64,000 nucleotides of DNA, taken from contig NZ_JAEPQA010000003.1 in the NCBI RefSeq assembly GCF_017640745.1, forward strand, positions 1-64,000, written 5' to 3'. The position numbers and the translations under genes are program-made. Each line of letters starts with the position of its first letter. Within the stretch, counting starts at the first letter, position 1. Source of the stretch: Nisaea sp. (lineage in GTDB: Bacteria; Pseudomonadota; Alphaproteobacteria; Thalassobaculales; Thalassobaculaceae). Shown here piece by piece: positions 1 through 10,790 of this stretch. A model generated the notes under the pieces. It was not told where the DNA came from. It saw only the letters and a program-made list of their open reading frames with translations, and ran no database searches.

Positions 1-110
1 GGGGGCTCGGCTCCGCGCTTTCGGTCGCCCTGCTGGTGGCGACGGCGCTAGTGCTGCTGGTGGCGGCGCGCTTCGTGAACCTCAAATCCGCCCTGCTGGA
101 ACGCCAGTAA
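1..110 (+). CDS. ABC transporter permease, C-terminal end (partial)
   Basis: Only the last 35 codons are present (reading from base 3), ending in LKSALLERQ and a TAA stop. The visible peptide is one hydrophobic helix followed by a short basic tail, as at the C-terminus of PotB-type inner-membrane permeases. Its stop overlaps the start of the next permease (TAATG), so the two are translationally coupled and presumably form the heterodimeric membrane channel of one importer. Function is inferred from the partner gene. Confidence 0.7.
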   Translation, partial: GLGSALSVALLVATALVLLVAARFVNLKSALLERQ

Positions 111-889
111 TGAAGACCTCGACCTTCCGCATCTTCTTCAATACCGGCGCCTGGCTCGTGCTGGCCTTCCTCGTGCTGCCGCTGCTCGTGGTCGTGCCGG
201 TGTCGCTGACCGACACCAGCTATATCGGCCTGCCGAAAGAGCATCTCTCGCTGCAGCACTACGAGTCCTATTTCACCTCGCCGGAATGGCTGCACGCGAC
301 CTGGACCAGCATCTGGGTCGGTCTTGCGGTCGCCGCGGCCGCGACCGTGCTCGGCACCGCCTTCTCCATCGGCTGCTGGTTCCTCTCGGACCGGGCGGCC
401 ACCATCGCCCGCTGGGTGCTGATCACGCCGATCCTGGTGCCGCCGGTGGTTCAGTCGCTCGGCTTCTACCGCTTCTGGGTGAAGCTCGACCTGATCGACA
501 CCCATACCGGCGTCATCCTGGCGCACACGCTCTTGGCGCTGCCCTATGTCTCGATCTCGGTCTTCGCGGCCCTCGCCAATCTCGACCGGCGCATTCCGCA
601 GGCCGCACGCAGCCTCGGCGCCTCGGTCTGGCAGACGGTCACGAACGTCGTCGTGCCGGCGGCCCGCCCGGGCATGCTCACCGGCGCGGTCTTCGCCTTC
701 ATCGTCAGCTTCGACGAGATCGTCGGCGTTCTGTTCATCACCGTGCGCGCGGTGAACACGCTGCCGAAGGTGATCTGGGAAGGTATCCAGGAGAATATCG
801 ATCCGACCATCGCCGCCGTCTCGACCTTCCTAGTCATGATCACGCTGGCGGCAACCGCCGTGGTTGTGCTGCGCAGACGGATCGCATGA
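110..889 (+). CDS. Polyamine/Fe3+-type ABC transporter permease (PotC-like)
   Basis: A 259-residue inner-membrane permease of the spermidine/putrescine PotBC class (binding-protein-dependent transport family). It has about six hydrophobic segments. The EAA loop that docks the ATPase is visible near residues 165-185 as QAARSLGASVWQTVTNVVVP. The segment FAFIVSFDEIVGVLF after it is typical of PotC. The start overlaps the upstream permease stop. The ATPase and binding protein must lie left of the window. The FAD amine-type oxidase downstream fits a polyamine or amino-compound substrate, but the substrate is not proven by sequence. Confidence 0.88.
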   Translation: MKTSTFRIFFNTGAWLVLAFLVLPLLVVVPVSLTDTSYIGLPKEHLSLQHYESYFTSPEWLHATWTSIWVGLAVAAAATVLGTAFSIGCWFLSDRAATIARWVLITPILVPPVVQSLGFYRFWVKLDLIDTHTGVILAHTLLALPYVSISVFAALANLDRRIPQAARSLGASVWQTVTNVVVPAARPGMLTGAVFAFIVSFDEIVGVLFITVRAVNTLPKVIWEGIQENIDPTIAAVSTFLVMITLAATAVVVLRRRIA

Positions 890-1002
890 CGCGGATTTCG
901 CGCTCCGGAAGGTCCCATGCGTGACAAGCCCGGCGGCTTCGCCGAAAAACGGAACGCGCCGCCTCGAATCCTTCGGGTGAAGGCGGGCGCGGGGAGAGAG
1001 AC

Positions 1003-1764
1003 ATGACCTTTTCGATCATCGGCCGCTGCGAGCGCACGGGCGCTTACGGTGCGGCGATCACGACCTCCGACCTCGCCGTCGGCTCGCGCTGCGTCCGGCT
1101 GGCGCACGGGCGCGGTGCCATGCTCTCCCAGCACCGCACCGACAGCCGGCTCGGCGATCTCGGGATCTCGATGCTGGCAGACGGCGAGTCGGCGGACCGT
1201 GTCGTCGCCAAGGTCTGCGCCTCGACAGACGACATCGAATGGCGGCAGGTCGGCGCGCTCGACAGCGAGGGACGCGCCGCCTTCTATCACGGCCGGCGGA
1301 TGTACTCGATCTATGCCCATGCGGTGGGCCGCAACTGTCTTGCCCTCGGCAATATTCTCGACAATCCGGATGTGCCCCAGCGCATGGTCGTGGCTTTCTC
1401 CCGCGATCCGGCCGCGCCGCTCGCGGAAAAACTCATGGCGGCACTCGAGGCGGGTCGCGATGCCGGCGGCGAAATCCTCGGACCGCTGCGCTCGGCGGCG
1501 CTCAAGGTTTCCGGAGACTACAAGATCGACACCTACGATCTCCGGATCGATATCTCCGGGACGGACGCGGTGGCCGACCTCCGCGCGCTCTACGAGTCCT
1601 ACAAGGACCGTGAGGACACGATCCGCAATGTCGCGCTGCGGCCTGACACAATGCCGGTGATGCGCAGCCTGTTCGACGCCAGCATCGCGCGGATCGAGGA
1701 ACTCGGTCTGCAGGACCGGTTTCCGACGGCGCGGAGCCGGGAAAGCTGGACGGTGAAAGGCTGA
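1003..1764 (+). CDS. DUF1028 family protein (Ntn-hydrolase-like fold)
   Basis: A 253-residue soluble protein beginning MTFSIIGRCERTGAYGAAIT, the hallmark N-terminus of DUF1028. This family is often placed with Ntn-hydrolase folds and commonly sits beside amino-acid or amine catabolic genes; its reaction is not established. A GAGAG ribosome site precedes the ATG. It lies between a polyamine-type importer and an FAD oxidase, 5 bases from the latter. It may therefore hydrolyse an amide or gamma-glutamyl intermediate of the imported compound (inference). There is no signal peptide. Confidence 0.82.
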   Translation: MTFSIIGRCERTGAYGAAITTSDLAVGSRCVRLAHGRGAMLSQHRTDSRLGDLGISMLADGESADRVVAKVCASTDDIEWRQVGALDSEGRAAFYHGRRMYSIYAHAVGRNCLALGNILDNPDVPQRMVVAFSRDPAAPLAEKLMAALEAGRDAGGEILGPLRSAALKVSGDYKIDTYDLRIDISGTDAVADLRALYESYKDREDTIRNVALRPDTMPVMRSLFDASIARIEELGLQDRFPTARSRESWTVKG

Positions 1765-1769
1765 CGGCC

Positions 1770-3062
1770 ATGGTCAAGCACGGGGTCTACTGGAACGAAG
1801 CGGGGGCGCCGGAACTTGACGTGCCGGCCGCCCGGCCGCCGCGGGAAATCGATGTGGTGGTGGTCGGTGGCGGTTTTACCGGGCTCTCGACGGCGATCCA
1901 TCTCGCGCGTGGCGGCCGATCGGTGGCTCTGTTCGAGGCCGGGCAGATCGGGCACGGCTGTTCCTCTCGGAATGGCGGAATGGTCGGCCCGAGCTTCCAC
2001 AAGCTCGGCATGACCGGATTGACGGCCAAGTACGGCGAGACGAAAGCCTACGCGATCATGCAGGAGGGGATGAATGCGCTCGATCATTTCGAGGCTTTCG
2101 TCGGTGCCGAGAAACTCGAGTGCGACCTGCAGATGCGCGGACGGTTCCGCGGCGCGCGGACGGTGGCGGACTACGACGCGATGGCGCGGGAATGCGAGCG
2201 TCTGAACAAGGCGGTCGGGCTACCGTTCGAGATGATATCCGCCGCGGACCAGCGCGCCGAGATAGGTTCCGACTTTTATCGGGGTGGCGTCGTCTATCAG
2301 CGTGACGGTGGGATTCAGCCGCGCAAGCTGGTCGTCGCGCTTGCCGCCAAGGCGCTCGAGGCGGGTGTGCAGCTGTTCCCGGAAACGCCCGTTACCGGTA
2401 TCCGGCGGGACGGCGAGGGGACCGAGCTCAGATGCGGCGGTGAGATCGTCAGGGCGCGTGACGTCGTCGTCGCGACCAATGCCTATGCCGACCGTCGCAC
2501 CGATGCAATGCACAGCCGCGTGGTCCAGATCGAGACCGGCGCGGTCGCGACGGAGGAAATCCCTGCGGCGCGGATGGCCGAGCTGTCGCCGAAAGGCCGT
2601 ATGTTCGGCGAGTCGGGGCGCATCTTCATGTGGTACCGGCCGACCTCGGATGGCAAACGCTTCATCTTCGGCGGCCGCATGGGCGGTCCCGGCTGCAGCG
2701 CGGATGAGCGGGCGGCCGCGACGAAGAGGGCAATCCTGCGGGTCTTCCCGCAGCTTGAGGATGTCGGCATCAGCCATGCCTGGTCGGGTGACGTCGCCTA
2801 CACGCCCGACCATGCACCGCATCTCGGATTCGAGGACGGAGTCTGGCTTGCCGGTGGCTATTGCGGCTCCGGCGTCACCCGCAGCCTCTATTTCGGTGCA
2901 AAGCTCGCGCGCCGCATACTGGGAGAGAAGGACGCAGAGACCGCGTTCGACGATCTGCCGTTTGCAAAGGTGCCGTTCAAGCCGTTCTCGCGCATGGCCG
3001 CCGATTTGATGACGCGCTGGTGGTCCTTGCAGGACGCGCGGGACTTGCGCCGTCGTGGATGA
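1770..3062 (+). CDS. FAD-dependent amine/D-amino-acid oxidase family protein (PuuB/DadA-like)
   Basis: A 430-residue flavoenzyme of the DAO fold. The dinucleotide-binding motif VVGGGFTGLS is at residues 31-40 and the acidic end of strand 2 (LFEA) at about 54. The C-terminal FAD-closing segment WLAGGYCGSGVTRS is near 360. The layout is that of gamma-glutamylputrescine oxidase (PuuB) and related secondary-amine oxidases, which oxidise a C-N bond with O2. It starts 5 bases after the DUF1028 gene and ends the run that begins with the importer permeases, so the likely role is oxidation of the imported amine. Exact substrate unknown. Confidence 0.85.
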   Translation: MVKHGVYWNEAGAPELDVPAARPPREIDVVVVGGGFTGLSTAIHLARGGRSVALFEAGQIGHGCSSRNGGMVGPSFHKLGMTGLTAKYGETKAYAIMQEGMNALDHFEAFVGAEKLECDLQMRGRFRGARTVADYDAMARECERLNKAVGLPFEMISAADQRAEIGSDFYRGGVVYQRDGGIQPRKLVVALAAKALEAGVQLFPETPVTGIRRDGEGTELRCGGEIVRARDVVVATNAYADRRTDAMHSRVVQIETGAVATEEIPAARMAELSPKGRMFGESGRIFMWYRPTSDGKRFIFGGRMGGPGCSADERAAATKRAILRVFPQLEDVGISHAWSGDVAYTPDHAPHLGFEDGVWLAGGYCGSGVTRSLYFGAKLARRILGEKDAETAFDDLPFAKVPFKPFSRMAADLMTRWWSLQDARDLRRRG

Positions 3063-3156
3063 GTGACTAACTGCCGTAAGCTGTCGCCGCTCAATCGTCG
3101 AAACCATGTCGCGACTGCTTCGTGCGATGCATCGACGCCGAGCCGAACAGACCTGA

Positions 3157-3176
3157 ATTCTGAGCCAGTTCAGAAT
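3157..3176. promoter_or_regulatory. Perfect 7-bp inverted repeat upstream of katG
   Basis: ATTCTGA-GCCAGT-TCAGAAT reads as two perfect 7-bp arms around a 6-base spacer. It sits 118 bases before the katG start and 51 bases before the Irr/PerR-like box. No T-tract follows, so a terminator for the oxidase gene is less likely than a protein-binding site. The CTGA...TCAG half-sites resemble those described for iron-responsive boxes in some alphaproteobacteria, but I cannot confirm the spacing. Confidence 0.4.
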
Positions 3177-3226
3177 CTCTCTAAAAAGTGAATCATCCCC
3201 CTTGCGCTCGGCGGCGAAAACGGCAT

Positions 3227-5447
<2,221 letters not shown>

Positions 5448-5470
5448 TAGCGGACTGACATCTAGAGGGG

Positions 5471-5496
5471 ACGGCCCGGCCATTCGGCCGGGCCGT
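5471..5496. terminator. Bidirectional intrinsic terminator between katG and LysR gene
   Basis: A perfect 11-bp stem, ACGGCCCGGCC / GGCCGGGCCGT with an ATTC loop, followed by TTCTATTT. It lies 23 bases after the katG stop and 2 bases before the stop of the converging LysR gene, so it can serve both. Confidence 0.88.
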
Positions 5497-5498
5497 TT

Positions 5499-6437
5499 CT
5501 ATTTGGGCGGCGTGCCGTCGAACAGCAGGCTGCCTTCCCACATGCCTTGCCGGACCATTGCCGCGGTCTCGGCTTTCAGAGTGTCGGCGAAGATGCGGAC
5601 CGCGTTGGTTTCCGGCCGGGCGAGGGAGCGCACCAGCACCATCTTGCGGGTCACGGTCGGCGAACGGATCGCGATGGCGGAAAGCTCTCCCGCCTCCACC
5701 TGCGCATGCACCGCCGCGAGCGGCAGTACCGTGTAGCCGAGGCCGCGGACGACGAGGTCCTTCAGGGTCTGCAGCGCATCGGCCTCGACGATGACCCGGA
5801 GTGCGATGTCATGCTCGCGCGCCGCCGCCTCCAGCAGTTTGCGGAGCCCGTGGCGCGGGCCGGGCAGGATCAGCGGCCTGCCGGCGAGGGAGCGGAACTC
5901 GGCAGGCTCCGGTGTCGCAGCGGTTGGCGGACCGATCAGGTAGAGCGTTTCCTCGATCAGCGGCTCGGAGCGGACATTCAGCACCGCGCCGGTCTCGTAC
6001 ATCACGGCGAGATCGGCCTCGCCGCGCTGGATCATGTCGAGCAGGTAGCCGCTGAAGGCGGGCACGATGCGCAGCGTGACCTCGGGATAGTCGGTGAGGA
6101 AGCGTTCCGCGAGATGGCCTGCGATGACCTCTCCGACGGTCGGCGGCACGCCGAGGCTCACCGTGCCCTTTACCGCGTTGGCGTCGGAGGAGATCGCGGC
6201 GCGGGTATCCTCGACCATGCGGAGGATTGCCGTCGCCCGGTCGGCCAGCAGCTCTCCGGAGGGCGTCGGCATCATGCCGCGTCCGTGCCGGGTGAAGAGC
6301 GGGACCGATAGTTCCTCCTCCAGAAGCCGGATCTGCCGGCCGAGCGCGGGCTGGGCGATGTTGAGCCGTTCGGCCGCCCGGCTGAGGCTGCCGGTCTCGG
6401 CGACGGTGAGGAAGGTGCGCAGCTGCTTCAGATCCAT
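5499..6437 (-). CDS. LysR-family transcriptional regulator
   Basis: A 312-residue LysR-type regulator. The N-terminal winged helix-turn-helix covers residues 1-60 (MDLKQLRTFLTVAETGSLSR, then AAERLNIAQPALGRQIRLLE). A two-lobe effector-binding domain follows from about residue 90. It is divergent from the TPP decarboxylase/acyl-CoA operon beginning at 6545. The 107-base gap holds a palindrome with the exact LysR T-N11-A layout, so it most likely controls that operon in response to its substrate or an intermediate. The C-terminus converges on the katG terminator. Confidence 0.93.
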   Translation of the reverse strand: MDLKQLRTFLTVAETGSLSRAAERLNIAQPALGRQIRLLEEELSVPLFTRHGRGMMPTPSGELLADRATAILRMVEDTRAAISSDANAVKGTVSLGVPPTVGEVIAGHLAERFLTDYPEVTLRIVPAFSGYLLDMIQRGEADLAVMYETGAVLNVRSEPLIEETLYLIGPPTAATPEPAEFRSLAGRPLILPGPRHGLRKLLEAAAREHDIALRVIVEADALQTLKDLVVRGLGYTVLPLAAVHAQVEAGELSAIAIRSPTVTRKMVLVRSLARPETNAVRIFADTLKAETAAMVRQGMWEGSLLFDGTPPK

Positions 6438-6453
6438 TATCTATATAATCATG

Positions 6454-6476
6454 GCATATCTGAATAAGAAATATGC
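6454..6476. promoter_or_regulatory. LysR-type T-N11-A operator with adjacent -10 element
   Basis: GCATAT and ATATGC are perfect inverted arms separated by exactly 11 bases, giving the T-N11-A signature of LysR binding sites. A TATAAT hexamer stands just upstream at 6444-6449 within a smaller dyad (ATTAT-CTAT-ATAAT, 6436-6449) that touches the LysR start codon. The arrangement suggests control of both the regulator and the operon at 6545. Confidence 0.65.
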
Positions 6477-6544
6477 TTCTCGTATTTTGCTCGGCAGAGC
6501 CTTACTCAGGTGGAACCGACAATGATCGCGTCCGAGGAGGCGAG

Positions 6545-7081
6545 ATGAGCGCAGTTCCGGCCGAGAAGGCCCCGTCCTGGCAGGACCAGATCCTGCCGAT
6601 CCTGAAAAGCTTCGATGTCCGCCATCTGGTCTATGTGCCGGACGCGGGCCATGCCGCCGCGATCCGCGCCGCGGAACTCGACAACGGTATCGTCTCGCTG
6701 GCGCTGACCACCGAGGAGGAGGGCATCGGCTACCTGCTCGGCGCCCATCTCGGCGGCGAGCGGGGCGCGCTGCTGATGCAGTCGAGCGGCGTCGGCAACT
6801 GCCTCAACACGCTCGCGCTGCAGACCATGACGCGCTTTCCGCTGCTGATGCTGGTGACGATGCGGGGCGACTGGGCGGAGTTCAATCCGTGGCAGAACCC
6901 GATGGGGCAGGCAACGGAAGCGGCGCTGAAGCTGATGGGCGTCCGTACCTGGCGCGCCGACAAGCCGGAAGACGTGCCGCATCTGGTGCACGGCGCGGCC
7001 ACGATGGCCTTCAACGGGGATGAGGCGACGGCCGTTCTGCTCGGGCAGAGCCTCATCGGTGAGAAGAAGTGGGTGAAGTGA
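6545..7081 (+). CDS. TPP-dependent decarboxylase, alpha (PYR) subunit; sulfopyruvate/phosphonopyruvate decarboxylase-like
   Basis: A 178-residue PYR half of a thiamine-diphosphate enzyme, like ComD of sulfopyruvate decarboxylase or the N-terminal third of phosphonopyruvate decarboxylase. The cofactor-activating glutamate lies in LTTEEEGIGYLLGA (residues 55-68), followed by a typical ALLMQSSGVGNCLNTLA segment. The start is set by GGAGG at 6536-6540, four bases before the ATG; the longer reading frame back to 6473 would run through the operator. The stop overlaps the beta-subunit start (ATGA), implying a 1:1 complex. Substrate (a 2-oxo acid, possibly 3-sulfo- or 3-phosphono-pyruvate) is inferred from family only. 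Confidence 0.85.
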   Translation: MSAVPAEKAPSWQDQILPILKSFDVRHLVYVPDAGHAAAIRAAELDNGIVSLALTTEEEGIGYLLGAHLGGERGALLMQSSGVGNCLNTLALQTMTRFPLLMLVTMRGDWAEFNPWQNPMGQATEAALKLMGVRTWRADKPEDVPHLVHGAATMAFNGDEATAVLLGQSLIGEKKWVK

Positions 7082-7665
7082 TGGGCAAGCAACTCCTCGA
7101 CCGCCGCGCCGCCTCGGCGGCTCTCCTGCAGGACCGCGGCGACCTGCTCGTCGTCACCGGCCTCGGCTCGCCGAGCTACGATGCCATGGCCGCCGGCGAC
7201 AACGATCTCAACTACTATCTCTGGGCCGCCATGGGCAGCGCCGCGACGGTCGGTTTCGGCCTCGCCATGACCCAGCGGGACAGGCCGGTTCTGGTGCTGA
7301 CCGGTGACGGCGAGATGCTGATGGGCCTCGGCGCGCTTGCCTCGATCGGCCAGAAGCTGCCGCCGAACCTCACCATCGCGGTGCTCGACAACGGGCATTA
7401 CGGCGAGACCGGGATGCAGAAGAGCCATACCGGCAACGGGCTGGAACTGGCGCGTTTCGCCGAGGCGGCCAATTTCCCCTGGACCCGGGTGATCGAGGAC
7501 ATGGACGGTGTTGCCGCGCTGCGCACCCGCATGCACGAGAAGGCGGGCACCTCCTTCGCCGCTCTCAAGATCGGGTCGGACGAGCTGCCGCGCGTCCTGC
7601 CGTCGCGCGACGCGGTCCATGTGAAGAACCGTTTCCGGGCCGCCCTCGGCCATTCCACGATCTGA
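7081..7665 (+). CDS. TPP-dependent decarboxylase, beta (PP) subunit; ComE-like
   Basis: A 194-residue PP half of the same enzyme. The Mg2+/thiamine-diphosphate motif runs from GDG (residues 75-77) to Asn104 in LDNGHYGET, the usual GDG-X26-N spacing. Start overlaps the alpha-subunit stop. Separate PYR and PP chains are characteristic of sulfopyruvate decarboxylase (ComDE) and some phosphonopyruvate decarboxylases. The product would be an aldehyde, which fits the oxidoreductases later in the run. Confidence 0.85.
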   Translation: MGKQLLDRRAASAALLQDRGDLLVVTGLGSPSYDAMAAGDNDLNYYLWAAMGSAATVGFGLAMTQRDRPVLVLTGDGEMLMGLGALASIGQKLPPNLTIAVLDNGHYGETGMQKSHTGNGLELARFAEAANFPWTRVIEDMDGVAALRTRMHEKAGTSFAALKIGSDELPRVLPSRDAVHVKNRFRAALGHSTI

Positions 7666-7676
7666 GAGGAGAGGCC

Positions 7677-8834
7677 ATGTCTGCCGCCAACGAGTACCAG
7701 GACATCCGTGACGCCGTCCGCGCGCTCTGCGCCGAGTTTCCGCCCGAATATCACCGCGAGGTGGACGAAAAGCGCGGCTATCCGGAAGCCTTCGTCGACG
7801 CGCTGACCAAAGCCGGCTGGCTCTCCGCCATGATCCCCGAGGAATATGGCGGGTCGGGTCTCGGCCTTACCGAAGCCTCCATCATCATGGAGGAGATCAA
7901 CCGCGCGGGCGGCAATTCCGGCGCCTGCCACGGCCAGATGTACAATATGGGCACGCTGCTCCGGCACGGCTCGGAGGCGCAGAAGAAGCTCTACCTGCCG
8001 AAGATCGCGAGCGGCGAGTTGCGCCTGCAGTCCATGGGCGTCACCGAGCCGACCACCGGCACCGACACCACAAAGCTGAAGACCAAGGCGGAGCGCAAGG
8101 GCGACCGCTATGTGGTAAACGGGCAGAAGGTCTGGATTTCCCGCATCCAGCATTCCGACCTGATGATCCTGCTCGCGCGCACCACGCCGCTCGAGGAGGT
8201 GAAGAAGAAGTCGGAAGGCATGTCGATCTTTATCGTCGACCTGCACCAGGCGATTGGCAACGGCATGACCGTGCGCCAGATCCCGAACATGGTGAACCAC
8301 GAGACCAACGAGCTCTTCTTCGACAATCTGGAGATCCCGGCGGAGAACCTGATCGGCGAGGAGGGCAAGGGCTTTAAATACATCCTCGACGGGCTCAATG
8401 CCGAGCGCACGCTGATCGCTGCCGAATGCATCGGCGACGGCTACTGGTTCGTCGACAAGGCGGCCGCCTATGCCAAGGACCGCGTCGTCTTCGGGCGGCC
8501 GATCGGGCAGAATCAGGGCGTCCAGTTCCCGCTTGCCGAGGCGCATATCGAGATCGAGGCCGCGAACCTGATGCGCTACGAGGCCTGCCGCCTGTTCGAC
8601 GCGCACCAGCCCTGCGGCGCCCAGGCCAACATGGCGAAATACCTCGCCGCGAAGGCCTCCTGGGAGGCGGGCAACGCCTGCCTGCAGACCCATGGCGGCT
8701 TCGGCTTCGCCTGCGAATACGATGTCGAGCGCAAGTTCCGCGAGACCCGGCTCTACCAGGTGGCGCCGATCTCGACCAACCTGATCCTGAGCTACGTCGC
8801 CGAGCATATCCTCGGCCTGCCGCGTTCGTTCTGA
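7677..8834 (+). CDS. Acyl-CoA dehydrogenase family protein with displaced catalytic base
   Basis: A 385-residue flavoenzyme with full acyl-CoA dehydrogenase length. It has an N-terminal helical domain, a middle beta domain (SMGVTEPTTGTDTTKLKTKA, residues 119-138) and C-terminal helices with RKFRETRLYQVAPIST. At the position of the usual catalytic glutamate of medium-chain enzymes (YEGT) the sequence reads VAPIST, with no Glu. A glutamate at residue 243 (LNAERTLIA) sits where isovaleryl- and long-chain acyl-CoA dehydrogenases keep theirs, so it probably serves as the base. A GAGAGG ribosome site precedes it, 11 bases after the decarboxylase. Confidence 0.9.
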   Translation: MSAANEYQDIRDAVRALCAEFPPEYHREVDEKRGYPEAFVDALTKAGWLSAMIPEEYGGSGLGLTEASIIMEEINRAGGNSGACHGQMYNMGTLLRHGSEAQKKLYLPKIASGELRLQSMGVTEPTTGTDTTKLKTKAERKGDRYVVNGQKVWISRIQHSDLMILLARTTPLEEVKKKSEGMSIFIVDLHQAIGNGMTVRQIPNMVNHETNELFFDNLEIPAENLIGEEGKGFKYILDGLNAERTLIAAECIGDGYWFVDKAAAYAKDRVVFGRPIGQNQGVQFPLAEAHIEIEAANLMRYEACRLFDAHQPCGAQANMAKYLAAKASWEAGNACLQTHGGFGFACEYDVERKFRETRLYQVAPISTNLILSYVAEHILGLPRSF

Positions 8835-8848
8835 GGGGGGGCAACCTC

Positions 8849-9625
8849 ATGCACGCCCATTTCGTCCTCGCGCATCCGGAGCCTCAGTCCTACAACGCGC
8901 ATCTCGTTCGGTCCGGCGTCGAGGCGCTGGAGGCCGAGGGCTGGACCGCGACGGTCTCCGATCTCTACGCGATGGGCTTCGATCCGTCCGAACGGCCGGA
9001 GCATTTCGCCGACCCGCTGAACCCGGCGCGCTTCGACGTGCAGGCCGAGCAGCGTCACGCCTCGGCGAACGGTACCCTGCCGGAGCACGTGACGGCGGAA
9101 CTGGAGCGGATGGAAGCGGCCGACCTTCTGGTCCTCCAGTATCCGATGTGGTGGCATTTGCCGCCGGCAATGCTGAAGGGATGGATGGATCGGGTTTTTG
9201 CCTATGGCGAGGCCTATACCAGCACCAAGCGCTTCGAGAACGGGCGCTTTGTCGGCAAGCGGGCGATGCTGTCGGTGACGGTGGGGACCAGCCGCGAGAC
9301 CTACGAGCATGACGGGCGCAGCGGCGATATCGACTTGATGCTGTGGCCGGTCAATTTCTCCCTCGCCTATCTCGGTTACACGGTGCTCGATCATTTCGTG
9401 GCCTACGGCGTCGAGGCTGGGCTGAGATATTCGGACCCGGCTACGGTCGAGGCACGTCTGAAGAAAGTCGCCGAAGACTTCAAGATGACTTTGACCGGAC
9501 TCGACGGCCGGCCGGTGATCCCCTTCAACCGCAAGGCAGAGTGGGGCGAGGATGGCCGCATCGTTCCGGGGGCGCCGGTTTATTCGCCCTTCATCCGCCG
9601 CCGCCGCGAACTTGAGCTGGAGTAG
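8849..9625 (+). CDS. NAD(P)H dehydrogenase (quinone), flavodoxin-like fold
   Basis: A 258-residue FMN/FAD-binding NQO1/MdaB-type reductase. The N-terminal phosphate-binding turn is FVLAHPEPQSYNAHLV. The flavin-ring and dimer segment is VLQYPMWWHLPPAMLKGWMD near residue 90-110, followed by RVFAYGEAY. These enzymes carry out two-electron reduction of quinones or electrophiles. The ATG at 8849 follows GAGGGGGG; longer in-frame starts lie within the acyl-CoA dehydrogenase gene. It may accept electrons or detoxify an intermediate of the pathway (inference). Confidence 0.87.
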   Translation: MHAHFVLAHPEPQSYNAHLVRSGVEALEAEGWTATVSDLYAMGFDPSERPEHFADPLNPARFDVQAEQRHASANGTLPEHVTAELERMEAADLLVLQYPMWWHLPPAMLKGWMDRVFAYGEAYTSTKRFENGRFVGKRAMLSVTVGTSRETYEHDGRSGDIDLMLWPVNFSLAYLGYTVLDHFVAYGVEAGLRYSDPATVEARLKKVAEDFKMTLTGLDGRPVIPFNRKAEWGEDGRIVPGAPVYSPFIRRRRELELE

Positions 9626-9628
9626 TCC

Positions 9629-10741
9629 GTGACCGCAGGAACACTTCCCCTCAAGGGCCTGACCGTGCTCGCGCTGGAACAGGCGGTCGCGGCGCCGTTC
9701 TGCACCTCGCGGCTCGCCGATGCGGGCGCGCGGGTGATCAAGATCGAGCGGCCGGAGGGCGATTTTGCGCGCGGCTACGACGATGTGGCGAAGGGCCAGA
9801 GCAGCTATTTCGTCTGGCTCAATCGCGGCAAGGAATCGGTCGTGTTGAACCTCGCCGCGGACGATGGGAAAGAGGCGTTCCGCGAACTCGTCGCAGAGGC
9901 CGACGTGCTGGTGCAGAACCTGAAGCCGGGAGCTCTTGCCCGCCTCGGCTTTCCGGTCGAGGAATTGCGCCGGACCTATCCGAAGCTCATTACCCTCTCG
10001 ATCAGCGGCTACGGCGACGAGGGACCGCTTGCTGCGCGCAAGGCCTACGATCTGCTGATCCAGGCGGAGTCCGGGCTCTGCTCGGTGACCGGCGGTCCGG
10101 AGGAGCCGGCGCGGGTCGGTGTCTCCATCGTCGATATCGCGACCGGGCAGACCGCCCATGCCGCGATCCTCGAAGCGCTGATCGCCCGCTCGATTTCCGG
10201 GGAGGGGGCGGATATCCGGATCTCCATGTTCGACGTCATGGCGGACTGGATGACGGTGCCGCTGCTGAACCATGAGGGCGGCAAGTCGCCGAAGCGGCTC
10301 GGCCTCCGGCATCCTTCCATCGCGCCCTACGGCGTCTTCCCGACGGCGGACGGTCCCTCGGTCCTGATCTCGATCCAGAGCGAGCGGGAATGGGCGGTGC
10401 TCTGCCGCAAGGTGCTGGAAGACGAGGGTGCGATCACCGACCCGCGCTTCTCGACCAATGTCGCGCGGGTGCAAAACCGGGCGGAAACCGACGCGTTGGT
10501 GGGTGGCGTGTTCGGAAAGTTGCCGGTCGAGGCGCTGGAGGCGAAACTCGACGCAGCGGATATTGCCTTCGCGCGCGTCAACGATACCGGCGCGCTCTCG
10601 AGCCACCCGCATCTCCGCCGGATCACCGTGGACACGCCGAACGGTCCGGTTGCCTATCCGGCACCCGCCGCGATCTTTGTCGGTGCGGAGCGGGCTTACG
10701 GTCCGGTGCCGGCGGTGGGAGACGCGCCGGGGCTGTCCTAA
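9629..10741 (+). CDS. CaiB/BaiF family CoA-transferase
   Basis: A 370-residue family III CoA-transferase that moves CoA between carboxylic acids through aspartyl-anhydride/thioester intermediates. The start is GTG, 3 bases after the reductase stop. The conserved N-terminus GLTVLALEQAVAAPFCTSRL is present. Asp169 in VSIVDIATG corresponds to the catalytic Asp of formyl-CoA transferase. In this run it would activate a carboxylate for the acyl-CoA dehydrogenase. Substrate not identifiable. Confidence 0.9.
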   Translation: MTAGTLPLKGLTVLALEQAVAAPFCTSRLADAGARVIKIERPEGDFARGYDDVAKGQSSYFVWLNRGKESVVLNLAADDGKEAFRELVAEADVLVQNLKPGALARLGFPVEELRRTYPKLITLSISGYGDEGPLAARKAYDLLIQAESGLCSVTGGPEEPARVGVSIVDIATGQTAHAAILEALIARSISGEGADIRISMFDVMADWMTVPLLNHEGGKSPKRLGLRHPSIAPYGVFPTADGPSVLISIQSEREWAVLCRKVLEDEGAITDPRFSTNVARVQNRAETDALVGGVFGKLPVEALEAKLDAADIAFARVNDTGALSSHPHLRRITVDTPNGPVAYPAPAAIFVGAERAYGPVPAVGDAPGLS

Positions 10742-10790
10742 TTCCTCGGAGCCGCTAAGCTGCCTCCCAATCAAAATCGGGGGAAACGGC

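Noticed and set aside
3157-3176. Terminator for the FAD oxidase gene
   Set aside because: The stem is only 7 bp, AT-rich and has no T-run, and it lies 95 bases beyond the stop.
7081-7665. Acetolactate synthase subunit
   Set aside because: The PYR and PP halves are on separate short chains with no central FAD-binding domain, which fits ComDE-like decarboxylases instead.
8426-8848. A long N-terminal extension of the quinone reductase
   Set aside because: It lies inside the acyl-CoA dehydrogenase gene; the normal family start is the ATG at 8849.
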